Source: an uncultured archaeon (GTDB lineage: Archaea; Thermoproteota; Nitrososphaeria; Nitrososphaerales; Nitrosopumilaceae). From it: a stretch of DNA of 7,128 bases. This document shows positions 1-4,991 of this stretch, piece by piece; position 1 is the stretch's first letter; each line of letters starts with the position of its first letter. The stretch spans positions 1 through 7,128 of the forward strand of contig CATMRH010000062.1 of assembly GCA_950073955.1 (NCBI GenBank), given 5' to 3'. The translations under genes were made by a program, and so were the position numbers. The notes beneath the pieces were generated by a model, which made no database searches, was not told the DNA's origin, and saw only the letters and a list, made by a program, of their open reading frames with translations.

Positions 1-72
1 ATTGATGACGATTCCTTTATTCAAGGCCTTCAATTTTTGATCAAAGAAGGAATTATGACTATCTCTTCCTGA
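1..72 (+). CDS. C-terminal end of a thaumarchaeal surface-repeat protein (partial)
   Basis: Frame 1 is open from the left edge to a TGA at 70-72 and encodes 23 residues, beginning IDDDSFIQGLQFLIKEGI and ending MTISS. From memory of the group, this matches the second half of a repeat common in Nitrosopumilus-type secreted or surface proteins (a WIKNNAGWW segment followed by I-D-D-x-x-F-x-x-G-I-Q-x-L-I-x-x-G-I). Such repeats often sit at the C-terminus of exported proteins. The front of the gene, including any signal peptide and the functional domain, lies outside the window, so no specific function can be given. The gene is followed by a 51-base gap before the TPR gene. Confidence 0.7.
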   Translation: MDDDSFIQGLQFLIKEGIMTISS

Positions 73-91
73 TATTATCTACATTCAAATT

Positions 92-100
92 GATAAAATC
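92..100 (+). promoter_or_regulatory. Possible TATA box for the TPR gene
   Basis: GATAAAATC lies with its centre about 28 bp before the ATG at 124, the position expected for an archaeal TATA box of a leaderless transcript. No Shine-Dalgarno sequence precedes this ATG. The match to a TATA consensus is only moderate. Confidence 0.35.
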
Positions 101-123
101 TTTCAAAAAATAACGAGTCAATA

Positions 124-483
124 ATGGTAAGTATTTTTAGATATCCAAAACGCCATCTGAAAAAATTAATCAGCGAAGGTGAATATGTAGAAGCTATTGA
201 ATTAGGAGATCGTTTGGAATCTAAATTCTCTAATGATCCTGATTTTATGTTTATCATGGGAGGTGTTTACGTTATTTTAGAAGAACCAAAAAAAGCACTT
301 CCATATTATGAAAAAGCATTTCAACTAGACAACAATGATGTTGAAACACTTAAACTCAAAACTGATGTTCATTTGGCCCTGCAACAAAAAGATGAGGCAA
401 TAGATTGTTGTAAGCGAATTGTGAAATTAGAGCCAAAAAACTATGAGGCCAAAGAATTACTTGAAGAACTTGAAAACCTCTAA
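124..483 (+). CDS. Small TPR-repeat protein
   Basis: The product has 119 residues and is almost entirely tetratricopeptide repeats. Three consecutive 34-residue units can be laid out at about residues 7-40, 41-74 and 75-108. Each has the usual small and aromatic positions, for example G-E-Y-x-E-A-I in the first, A-L-P-Y-Y-E-K-A in the second and D-E-A-I-D-C-C-K-R-I in the third, and the last two end in LDNN and LEPKN turns. TPR arrays are protein-protein binding scaffolds; no catalytic domain, signal peptide or membrane segment is present, so it is probably a soluble cytoplasmic adaptor. The partner cannot be told from the sequence. It converges on the 494-976 gene with only 10 bases between the two stop codons. 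Confidence 0.85.
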   Translation: MVSIFRYPKRHLKKLISEGEYVEAIELGDRLESKFSNDPDFMFIMGGVYVILEEPKKALPYYEKAFQLDNNDVETLKLKTDVHLALQQKDEAIDCCKRIVKLEPKNYEAKELLEELENL

Positions 484-493
484 TTGAAAGATT

Positions 494-976
494 TTATTCC
501 TTCTTTTTCATCTGGTAAACATTTTCCATTAACCAATCACAGAACGCTGTTACATTTTCATTAAATTCTGTCCAGATGTGTAGTGAATGAGGCAAGATGT
601 CAATCTTCCAATTATCTGTGAAGACTCTTACCCCTTCTTTACCCTCATACATGTATGCATCCTCCGTTTGTATATCTCCAAGCATCTCTTTTGCTTTTTG
701 TTTGATTAACTCTCTATCTATTGGAAATCTTTTTCGCTCATAATCAATAATCAAACTCAAATCCCTTCTTCCATACATGTCAAATTCATCAATCCTTCCC
801 TCTTTTGGAAAATTTACTACTAGTTTGATATTGTATTTTTTGCCAACTTCTTTACCAATCTCCACAATTCTAGTATATCCCATTCCCTGATTTTTCTTTA
901 GAAGGAATCTGATTTGTGCCAAGTCTCTTTTTAGTTGAGCTTGAAGGTCAGAAGTCAATTCAGAAAATATCATCAT
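494..976 (-). CDS. Conserved-looking protein of unknown function, 160 residues
   Basis: I do not recognise a family. The product is soluble, rich in charged residues, with no signal peptide or membrane span. The N-terminal 30 residues look helical (Q-A-Q-L-K-R-D-L-A-Q-I-R-F-L-L-K-K), followed by alternating strand-like segments such as I-K-L-V-V-N-F and L-S-L-I-I-D-Y and a C-terminal aromatic-rich part (D-N-W-K-I-D-I-L, H-I-W-T-E-F, F-C-D-W-L). Two in-frame ATGs stand side by side at 976 and 973; the TATA-like box about 24 bp upstream favours transcription starting at or next to 976. The reading frame is clean and codon use resembles its neighbours, so it is very likely a real gene. It is divergent from the 1058 gene, also of unknown function. 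Confidence 0.8.
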   Translation of the reverse strand: MMIFSELTSDLQAQLKRDLAQIRFLLKKNQGMGYTRIVEIGKEVGKKYNIKLVVNFPKEGRIDEFDMYGRRDLSLIIDYERKRFPIDRELIKQKAKEMLGDIQTEDAYMYEGKEGVRVFTDNWKIDILPHSLHIWTEFNENVTAFCDWLMENVYQMKKKE

Positions 977-995
977 TATATCACATGAAAATTCC

Positions 996-1003
996 TTTTA
1001 TAA
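996..1003 (-). promoter_or_regulatory. TATA box for the 494-976 gene
   Basis: On the minus strand this reads TTATAAAA within GATTATAAAAGG, centred about 24 bp before the ATG at 976. That is the standard archaeal distance from TATA to transcription start, so the mRNA is predicted to begin at the start codon (leaderless). It is the best TATA match in the window. Confidence 0.6.
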
Positions 1004-1043
1004 TCATTAATTTTATGTTAAGATTGGTTTTTTTAGAACTTCG

Positions 1044-1050
1044 TTTAAAG
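1044..1050 (+). promoter_or_regulatory. Possible TATA box for the 1058/1070 gene
   Basis: TTTAAAG lies only about 11 bp before the ATG at 1058, too close to serve it, but about 23 bp before the in-frame ATG at 1070 (fifth codon). If it is the real TATA box, the protein would start at 1070 with MDYDGMR instead of MAMPMDYDG. Confidence 0.35.
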
Positions 1051-1057
1051 CTAGAGT

Positions 1058-1702
1058 ATGGCAATGCCAATGGACTATGATGGTATGAGAACTGATGATG
1101 CATCATTGAGAACTGATAATGTTGATGAATACAGACGAACTTGCATTGATTTCATTGAAGATATTTCTCATAACTATGAGGAATGGGTTGATTATTACAA
1201 ATTGCCTGAGGATGAAGACAAAAGAAGACGTGAAGGAATTCGCGCAACCATTACAAGAACAAATGAATGGATTGCAAAGGTTGCTCAATCTATCAAAGCA
1301 GTTGATATTGTTATGAACGATGGAATCCAAAAGATGGCCGAATCAACTGCCGGTAAACCCCTTGAGATTGGAGTTTTTATAAATCACAAATCTAGCTTTA
1401 CTGAAACAAAACCTGGAATCATTGATGTTATTGTTAAAGCAAGTGGAAGAAAAGGAAGAAAAACGAAACTTGGGTTTCATTTTAAAGATGATAGATTTAG
1501 AATAGAATCAACTTGTGAGGCATATTTTGATGAAACTGATTTACCTACTGAAGAACTTGAAATGATGGATATACATCTGAAACTTCATGCAGAAAATGCC
1601 AAACAGCGCGATGTTATCTCATTTACGGTAACTGTCTGTGATGTTGAGAACGATGTTGAATTTGACAGAAGAGGAGTTACAACAATAGTTCATCTGGTGT
1701 GA
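1058..1702 (+). CDS. Acidic soluble protein of unknown function, 214 residues
   Basis: No family is recognised. The first ~95 residues are acidic and probably helical, with E-Y-R-R-T-C-I-D-F-I-E-D-I and an arginine-rich segment (K-R-R-R-E-G-I-R-A-T-I-T-R-T-N-E-W-I). From about residue 100 the sequence changes to alternating short strands (I-G-V-F-I-N, G-I-I-D-V-I-V-K-A, V-I-S-F-T-V-T-V, V-T-T-I-V-H-L-V), which suggests a beta-sandwich or barrel domain at the C-terminus. There is no signal peptide or membrane span. Start candidates are the in-frame ATGs at 1058, 1064, 1070 and 1085; the spacing to TTTAAAG at 1044-1050 suits 1070 best. The stop lies one base from the end of a convergent minus-strand reading frame. 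Confidence 0.8.
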   Translation: MAMPMDYDGMRTDDASLRTDNVDEYRRTCIDFIEDISHNYEEWVDYYKLPEDEDKRRREGIRATITRTNEWIAKVAQSIKAVDIVMNDGIQKMAESTAGKPLEIGVFINHKSSFTETKPGIIDVIVKASGRKGRKTKLGFHFKDDRFRIESTCEAYFDETDLPTEELEMMDIHLKLHAENAKQRDVISFTVTVCDVENDVEFDRRGVTTIVHLV

Positions 1703-1703
1703 C

Positions 1704-1853
1704 TTAACGTAGAATCTCTTCCTCAAGATACTCAATAAATTTTCCAGTGTTTTCTAGTTTTATTAAATTAATTTCTTCTAGGTCATTAAAGGAATTCATC
1801 TTTAGATATCTTTCAGATGCAGTATACAAGACATCATCAATATAGAATGTCCT
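1704..1853 (-). pseudogene. Out-of-frame C-terminal continuation of the 1837-2049 gene (apparent frameshift)
   Basis: After the TGA at 1837-1839, the next minus-strand frame is open from just after a TAG (1854-1856) to a TAA at 1704-1706. It encodes IDDVLYTASERYLKMNSF followed by an acidic, leucine/isoleucine-rich helical tail ending IEYLEEEILR. The tail looks like genuine protein and stops exactly one base from the stop of the convergent 1058-1702 gene, as expected for the real 3' end of a gene in this compact genome. It has no good start codon of its own: only a TTG or an internal ATG (MNSFNDLEE). The simplest reading is a one-base shift inside about 1837-1853, joining EELEDILY to IDDVLY and giving a protein of about 114 residues. 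It could be a true mutation, a sequencing error in the TATAT run, or, least likely, programmed frameshifting. Confidence 0.5.
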
Positions 1854-2049
1854 CTAACTCTTCTTGTGATGATATTTTTTTGATATCATTTGTTCCCTCA
1901 AAATATTCTGATACTGATTTATCAACATAGATTATTTCAGGTGTGGGTATTTGTGAAACTTGAGGTTGTTGATCAAAATCAATTGCATACATTATTCCTG
2001 CTGTAACTATTACCGAAATAGCTATTGCAATAATTATTTTTGAACTCAT
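1837..2049 (-). CDS. Small membrane-anchored protein, unknown function, probably truncated by frameshift
   Basis: As read, the product is 70 residues. Residues 4-22 form one hydrophobic span (I-I-I-A-I-A-I-S-V-I-V-T-A-G-I-M-Y-A-I) after a short M-S-S-K start, so it is an N-terminal signal anchor with the remainder probably outside the membrane. The segment after the span is polar with a Q-P-Q-V-S-Q-I-P-T-P linker and then an acidic helical part (S-Q-E-E-L-E-D-I-L-Y). No domain is recognised. The reading frame stops at TGA 1837-1839 but a coding-like tail continues in the next frame to 1704, so the intact protein is probably longer. No strong promoter is visible; TAAATT at 2077-2082 is a weak TATA candidate, and no convincing Shine-Dalgarno is present. 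Confidence 0.65.
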   Translation of the reverse strand: MSSKIIIAIAISVIVTAGIMYAIDFDQQPQVSQIPTPEIIYVDKSVSEYFEGTNDIKKISSQEELEDILY

Positions 2050-2128
2050 TTCTTTCTATCCTTTTTTAACAGTTAGAATTTAGTGTTTACTACTTAGAAA
2101 TCACTGAAAAAATCTAGATCAAAATAGC

Positions 2129-2452
2129 TTATGTAGAATTAAGCGTGACTTCAATTGTTACCCTCTTCTCTTTTGCTTTTTCTTCTCCAGGATATTTCAA
2201 CTGGGAAATTTTTTTACTCAGTTCTTCATCTGTTACTAACTTTGCCTTTCCTAAAAAAATAAAATTATTGTATTCTATTTTTACTTTATAATTTATCAAA
2301 GCATTTTTGAACCAGTCTCCATCTGGTTTGTGTCTAGAAAAATAGATTCTTCCTTTATAGTTGACTGCACGAAGCATTACGGAATGCTGTTTTCCTGTTT
2401 TTCTACCTTTTGTGGTGAGAATTGGTCGAAACAAATCTTCTTTAATCTCCAT
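2129..2452 (-). CDS. Ddn-like F420/flavin-dependent reductase (split-barrel family)
   Basis: The product, taken from the ATG at 2452, has 107 residues. Residues 11-25 read ILTTKGRKTGKQHSV, the hallmark L-T-T-x-G-R-K-[ST]-G segment of the deazaflavin-dependent nitroreductase (Ddn/DUF385) family. It is followed by G-R-I-Y-F-S-R, then D-G-D-W-F-K-N-A-L near 44-52 (family pattern: W-x-x-N-L/A) and K-V-K-I-E-Y with a later A-K-L-V-T-D-E-E. Family members bind F420 or flavin in a split beta-barrel and reduce quinones or other acceptors; archaea of this group are known to make F420. The substrate cannot be told. The frame stays open upstream to an ATG at 2683, but that part is antisense to the PRC-barrel gene and shows no family match, so I chose 2452. 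It is shorter than typical members (about 130-150), lacking an N-terminal helix. Confidence 0.65.
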   Translation of the reverse strand: MEIKEDLFRPILTTKGRKTGKQHSVMLRAVNYKGRIYFSRHKPDGDWFKNALINYKVKIEYNNFIFLGKAKLVTDEELSKKISQLKYPGEEKAKEKRVTIEVTLNST

Positions 2453-2460
2453 ACATAATT
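2453..2460 (+). promoter_or_regulatory. Possible TATA box for the PRC-barrel gene
   Basis: ACATAATT, followed by a T run, lies about 30 bp before the proposed TTG start at 2487. It directly abuts the ATG of the divergent reductase gene. Match and spacing are only fair. Confidence 0.25.
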
Positions 2461-2473
2461 TTTTTCTGTCAAG

Positions 2474-2482
2474 TAATTTAAC
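2474..2482 (-). promoter_or_regulatory. TATA-like box for the Ddn-like reductase
   Basis: The minus strand reads GTTAAATTA here, centred about 26 bp before the ATG at 2452. This fits a leaderless transcript starting at 2452 and supports that ATG over the far upstream ATG at 2683. It lies only 5 bases from the proposed start of the divergent PRC-barrel gene. Confidence 0.45.
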
Positions 2483-2486
2483 CCCA

Positions 2487-2696
2487 TTGCTAGGAATTCC
2501 AGTTGTTGATATTGATGGCCATAAAATTGGTAAAGTAAAACTATTGCATAGACATCCTGATATCAATGAATTAGCATCAATTGAAGTGAGATATGGTTTG
2601 ATACATTCTAAGGTTCTACCCAAATCTGAAATTTGGGGAGTAGGAGAAAAAATCATTTTAAGAATGACCAAAGAAGAATTCAAGAATTTTAAATGA
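2487..2696 (+). CDS. Short PRC-barrel-like protein
   Basis: The supported part is 69 residues. It opens LGIPVVDIDGHKIGKVK, the classic start of a PRC-barrel domain (G-x-P-V-V-D-x-D-G-x-x-I-G-K-V), and continues with S-I-E-V-R-Y, a K-V-L-P-K-S-E-I turn and G-E-K-I-I-L-R, matching the later strands of that small beta-barrel. PRC-barrels occur in photosynthetic reaction centre H subunits, in RimM and as free-standing archaeal proteins whose role is mostly unknown. No other domain is present. The start is uncertain: no ATG exists nearby; TTG at 2487 is proposed, and the frame is open further upstream (TTG at 2361, GTGs near 2409-2414) but that stretch is antisense to the reductase gene. A CTG at 2466 (S-S-N-L-T-P-L-L-G) is a further alternative. 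Confidence 0.6.
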   Translation: MLGIPVVDIDGHKIGKVKLLHRHPDINELASIEVRYGLIHSKVLPKSEIWGVGEKIILRMTKEEFKNFK

Positions 2697-2707
2697 TCTC
2701 TTTCACA

Positions 2708-2718
2708 CTTCTTTTTTC
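2708..2718 (+). terminator. T-rich terminator candidate after the PRC-barrel gene
   Basis: CTTCTTTTTT begins about a dozen bases after the TGA at 2694-2696. Archaeal intrinsic termination commonly uses such oligo-T tracts without a hairpin. It sits between two convergent genes, where a stop signal is expected. Confidence 0.35.
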
Positions 2719-2735
2719 AAAATAACACTTTTTGA

Positions 2736-2834
2736 TTAATCTGTTTTTTTAGCACAGACTGCACAAACAGGACTTCCATCCTGAACTGTTATTTCTACGT
2801 TTGATGACTGGCATTTATGACAAAGTCCTTTCAT
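2736..2834 (-). CDS. 32-residue zinc-knuckle microprotein (two CxxC motifs)
   Basis: Reading the minus strand from ATG 2834 to TAA 2736 gives a 32-residue protein beginning MKGLCHKCQSSNVEI. It has CHKC at residues 5-8 and CAVC at residues 25-28, with a 16-residue gap that contains the strand-turn-strand-like segment V-E-I-T-V-Q-D-G-S-P-V. Two CxxC pairs with this spacing are the usual ligand set of a zinc ribbon, so it probably binds one zinc ion. Very small zinc-ribbon proteins are common in archaea and often have unknown partners, sometimes in transcription or translation. A TTTAAA box stands about 26 bp upstream, so it has its own promoter and a leaderless start. It is divergent from the ABC exporter and convergent with the PRC-barrel gene. 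A zinc-dependent role is inference. Confidence 0.75.
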   Translation of the reverse strand: MKGLCHKCQSSNVEITVQDGSPVCAVCAKKTD

Positions 2835-2856
2835 AAAGTAAATTCTCAAATTACTC

Positions 2857-2862
2857 TTTAAA
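2857..2862 (-). promoter_or_regulatory. TATA box for the zinc-knuckle microprotein
   Basis: TTTAAA inside AATTTAAAGAG (minus strand) is centred about 26 bp before the ATG at 2834. The precise spacing supports both the start codon and the reality of this tiny gene. Confidence 0.5.
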
Positions 2863-2898
2863 TTTTTTATGGGGATTGACTGAATCAATACTTAGCAA

Positions 2899-2907
2899 TT
2901 TATAATT
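2899..2907 (+). promoter_or_regulatory. TATA box for the ABC exporter operon
   Basis: TTTATAATT is a strong TATA match but lies only about 10 bp before the ATG at 2913. Normal archaeal spacing puts the transcription start near 2925-2930, at the in-frame GTG (2925) or TTG (2928). The true protein start is therefore probably one of those codons. Confidence 0.5.
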
Positions 2908-2912
2908 GAAAA

Positions 2913-3926
2913 ATGCGATCAAACGTGTTGTATTCAATAGAAACAAAATCCCTCACAAAGTCATTTGGGGATGAAACTGCTGTTAATGATATTTCTCTTT
3001 CAGTAGAAGATGGAGAGATATTTGGATTCTTGGGACCTAATGGCGCTGGAAAAAGTACTACGATCATGATTCTTACTACATTGTTGAAACCAACATCTGG
3101 ACAAGCTTTGATTTCTAGTTTTGATGTAGCGACAAATGCCAAACAAGTCAGACAAAATATTGGATATGTTCAACAAGAAATAACTGTTGATGAGTATCTA
3201 ACTGGAAGAGAAAATCTTCTGCTGCAAGCAAAACTCAATCACATCCCAAAAAACGAAATTGACAAAAGAATTGATGAAATTTTAACTCTAATTGAACTCA
3301 CTGACAAACAAGACAAAACTGTTGTTACATATTCCGGTGGTATGAGAAAGAGATTGGATATTGCAGGTGGCCTTTTGCATAGACCAAAGGTATTGTTTCT
3401 TGATGAGCCTACTGTTGGATTAGATATTCAAACTCGTAGAAAAATTTGGCAATATATTAAAAAAATCCATGATGAGTTTAAGATGACAATATTTCTAACA
3501 ACTCACTATATGGAGGAGGCAGATCAACTATGTGACAGAATTGGAATAATTGATGACGGAAAAATTCAGGTGATTGATTCTCCAGAAAACCTAAAAAAAG
3601 CGATGGGAAATGAAGTCATTTCAATCATATTTGAAGAAGGAGAAAACCGTGATTCTTTCTTATCTGAGCTTGAAAAAATTGAATTTGTTAACAAGATCAA
3701 CAAAGATGGGTCCAAACTAACTCTTTTTGCATCAAATGGCACGGAAGTAATTCCAAAAATTTTCTATATTTCATCAAAACTTAACATCAAAATTACTTCT
3801 ATCTCTCTTACTCAACCCACTCTTGATGATGTGTTCATCTCTTACACTGGACATGAAATTAGGGATGGTGATTCTAAGTTCAATCAGAAACGTGAGCATG
3901 CAAAAATGAAGAGGTTACGAGCATGA
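2913..3926 (+). CDS. ABC exporter ATP-binding protein, DrrA/NatA type
   Basis: This is the ATPase of a two-gene ABC exporter. Numbered from ATG 2913 (337 residues): Walker A GPNGAGKST at 41-49, Q-loop Q87/Q88 in Y-V-Q-Q-E, signature YSGGMRKR at 140-147, Walker B VLFLDEP at 160-166, D-loop G-L-D at 169-171 and switch histidine H198 in L-T-T-H-Y-M-E-E-A-D. After about 230 there is the extra C-terminal domain usual in the daunorubicin-resistance (DrrA) subfamily, closing with P-T-L-D-D-V-F and T-G-H-E-I-R-D, plus a basic tail (K-R-E-H-A-K-M-K-R-L-R). All catalytic motifs are intact. It would power export of a hydrophobic compound, lipid or drug at the cytoplasmic face; the substrate is unknown. 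TATA spacing suggests the start may be GTG 2925 or TTG 2928. Its stop overlaps the permease start (ATGA). Confidence 0.93.
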   Translation: MRSNVLYSIETKSLTKSFGDETAVNDISLSVEDGEIFGFLGPNGAGKSTTIMILTTLLKPTSGQALISSFDVATNAKQVRQNIGYVQQEITVDEYLTGRENLLLQAKLNHIPKNEIDKRIDEILTLIELTDKQDKTVVTYSGGMRKRLDIAGGLLHRPKVLFLDEPTVGLDIQTRRKIWQYIKKIHDEFKMTIFLTTHYMEEADQLCDRIGIIDDGKIQVIDSPENLKKAMGNEVISIIFEEGENRDSFLSELEKIEFVNKINKDGSKLTLFASNGTEVIPKIFYISSKLNIKITSISLTQPTLDDVFISYTGHEIRDGDSKFNQKREHAKMKRLRA

Positions 3927-4708
3927 ATACTTTGATGTATGATACTTATACAATTTTTTGGAGGGAGTTAAAGAGATACAAAAAATCTAGAAGTGGAGTT
4001 TTAATTAGATTAATTCAACCTGCAATTTGGATTATCGTAATTGGAAATACTTTTTCGGGAACTCAACCACTAATTCAGTCCGTTGGTTTTCAAGGAGAAT
4101 ATATTGAGTTTATGACACCTGGCGTCATTATTCTTACTGCAATTTTTACTAGCATCTTTGGAGGTGTCAATACTTTATGGGATAGACGATATGGTTTTAT
4201 GAACAAGGCGTTGACTTCGCCAATTTCTCGTTCTGCAATTGCTCTAGGCAAAATGTCTGCAATTTCTTTGATTTCAGCTTTGCAAGCTAGTTTAATTATA
4301 GGAATTGCTTTGGCAATAGGAGTTAATTTTCCAAATCCTATCATGATTATCCCAATCATGGGAATTGTTATTTTGTTTTCGTTGGGATTCTCAGGAATCT
4401 CTGTAATGGTTGCAGCTACTGCAAAATCTCAAGAAACCTTTTGGGGGGTGATTAATTTTCTTGGGATGCCACTGTTTATGATAAGTCCTGCATTGTTCCC
4501 TTTGGAATTACTACCAGACTGGCTTGCTATGATTGCAAAACTAAATCCTGTTACCTACACAATTTTACTAGTAAGGGAAATGATGACCGGTGTATCTGAA
4601 GGCGGAATTCCAATAATAATTAGCCTTGGTGTCCTCTTTGCATTTGTAATTGTAATGGCTGGCATTGCAAGCTATGTGTTTACACGTGAAGTAAACAGGC
4701 CATTTTGA
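3923..4708 (+). CDS. ABC-2 type exporter permease, DrrB type
   Basis: The 261-residue product is the membrane partner of the preceding ATPase. About six hydrophobic spans can be placed near residues 28-45, 65-83, 112-134, 139-163, 173-194 and 229-253, the standard ABC-2 topology. Family features seen are an N-terminal cytoplasmic helix with W-R-E-L-K-R-Y, Y-I-E-F-M-T-P-G-V-I at 60-69, the conserved cytoplasmic loop W-D-R-R-Y-G-F-M-N-K-A-L-T-S-P at 86-100 followed by R-S-A-I-A-L-G-K, and L-N-P-V-T-Y at 207-212 before the last part. Length is normal for the family. The ATG overlaps the ATPase stop by four bases (ATGA), so the two are translationally coupled in one operon. No regulator gene is next to the pair, so neither substrate nor inducer can be inferred. 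Confidence 0.92.
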   Translation: MNTLMYDTYTIFWRELKRYKKSRSGVLIRLIQPAIWIIVIGNTFSGTQPLIQSVGFQGEYIEFMTPGVIILTAIFTSIFGGVNTLWDRRYGFMNKALTSPISRSAIALGKMSAISLISALQASLIIGIALAIGVNFPNPIMIIPIMGIVILFSLGFSGISVMVAATAKSQETFWGVINFLGMPLFMISPALFPLELLPDWLAMIAKLNPVTYTILLVREMMTGVSEGGIPIIISLGVLFAFVIVMAGIASYVFTREVNRPF

Positions 4709-4742
4709 CATAATGCTGGCAAAAATTATTAGATTACTAACT

Positions 4743-4790
4743 ATGGTAAAATTTTTCTAATTTTGTCTACCATTTTGGGGATGAAAATGG
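4743..4790 (+). other. Two mutually exclusive hairpins downstream of the exporter
   Basis: ATGGTA (4743-4748) can pair with TACCAT (4768-4773), helped by inner AAATT/AATTT. Alternatively CCATTTT (4770-4776) pairs perfectly with AAAATGG (4784-4790) around a 7-base loop. The two share 4770-4773 and cannot form together. It may be a terminator or mRNA 3'-end structure for the exporter operon; in such AT-rich DNA chance is also possible. Confidence 0.3.
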
Positions 4791-4962
4791 ACGCAGATAG
4801 GTACAAATTTCAAATTATAATGGAAAGTTTGTTAGAATGTAGTTAAATTACAATTCTGATAATAATTAACATTGGTGAGTCCATATGAGCGATATAATTT
4901 CTTTATTATTGTAAAGATAATCAAAAAAAATTAAACAGATTTTTCATTTTAGTATCGCTATG
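4791..4962. other. Non-coding stretch with small AT-rich hairpins, no gene supported
   Basis: Together with the hairpins just before it, this fills the 283-base gap between the exporter and the next small gene. I see no convincing protein gene, tRNA or repeat. Further weak hairpins are AGAATGTA/TACAATTCT at 4834-4857 (one bulge) and TCTTTA/TAAAGA at 4900-4917. AAATTATAATGG at 4813-4822 and GATATAATTT at 4891-4900 resemble TATA boxes, so an unannotated small RNA is possible but unproven. Confidence 0.3.
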
Positions 4963-4971
4963 TTTATTGTT
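4963..4971 (+). promoter_or_regulatory. TATA-like box for the 36-residue membrane protein
   Basis: TTTATTGTT is centred about 25 bp before the ATG at 4992, the leaderless spacing seen at several other starts here. It supports expression of this very short gene. Confidence 0.45.
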
Positions 4972-4991
4972 AATCTTGCACTAACTGTTTC

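Noticed and set aside
2361..2486. Plus-strand N-terminal extension of the PRC-barrel protein from TTG 2361
   Set aside because: It is antisense to the conserved LTTKGRKTGK region of the reductase and has no PRC-barrel content.
2453..2683. Minus-strand N-terminal extension of the reductase (77 extra codons)
   Set aside because: It is antisense to the PRC-barrel gene, shows no family resemblance, and a TATA-like box sits at the right distance from ATG 2452.
4781..4843. Plus-strand mini frame MKMDADRYKFQIIMESLLECS
   Set aside because: Only 21 codons, overlaps a hairpin, no TATA box at suitable spacing and no recognisable feature.
4779..4859. Possible C/D-box guide RNA (GGATGA ... CTGA)
   Set aside because: The C-box match is imperfect, the spacing is long and no internal D'/C' pair is visible.
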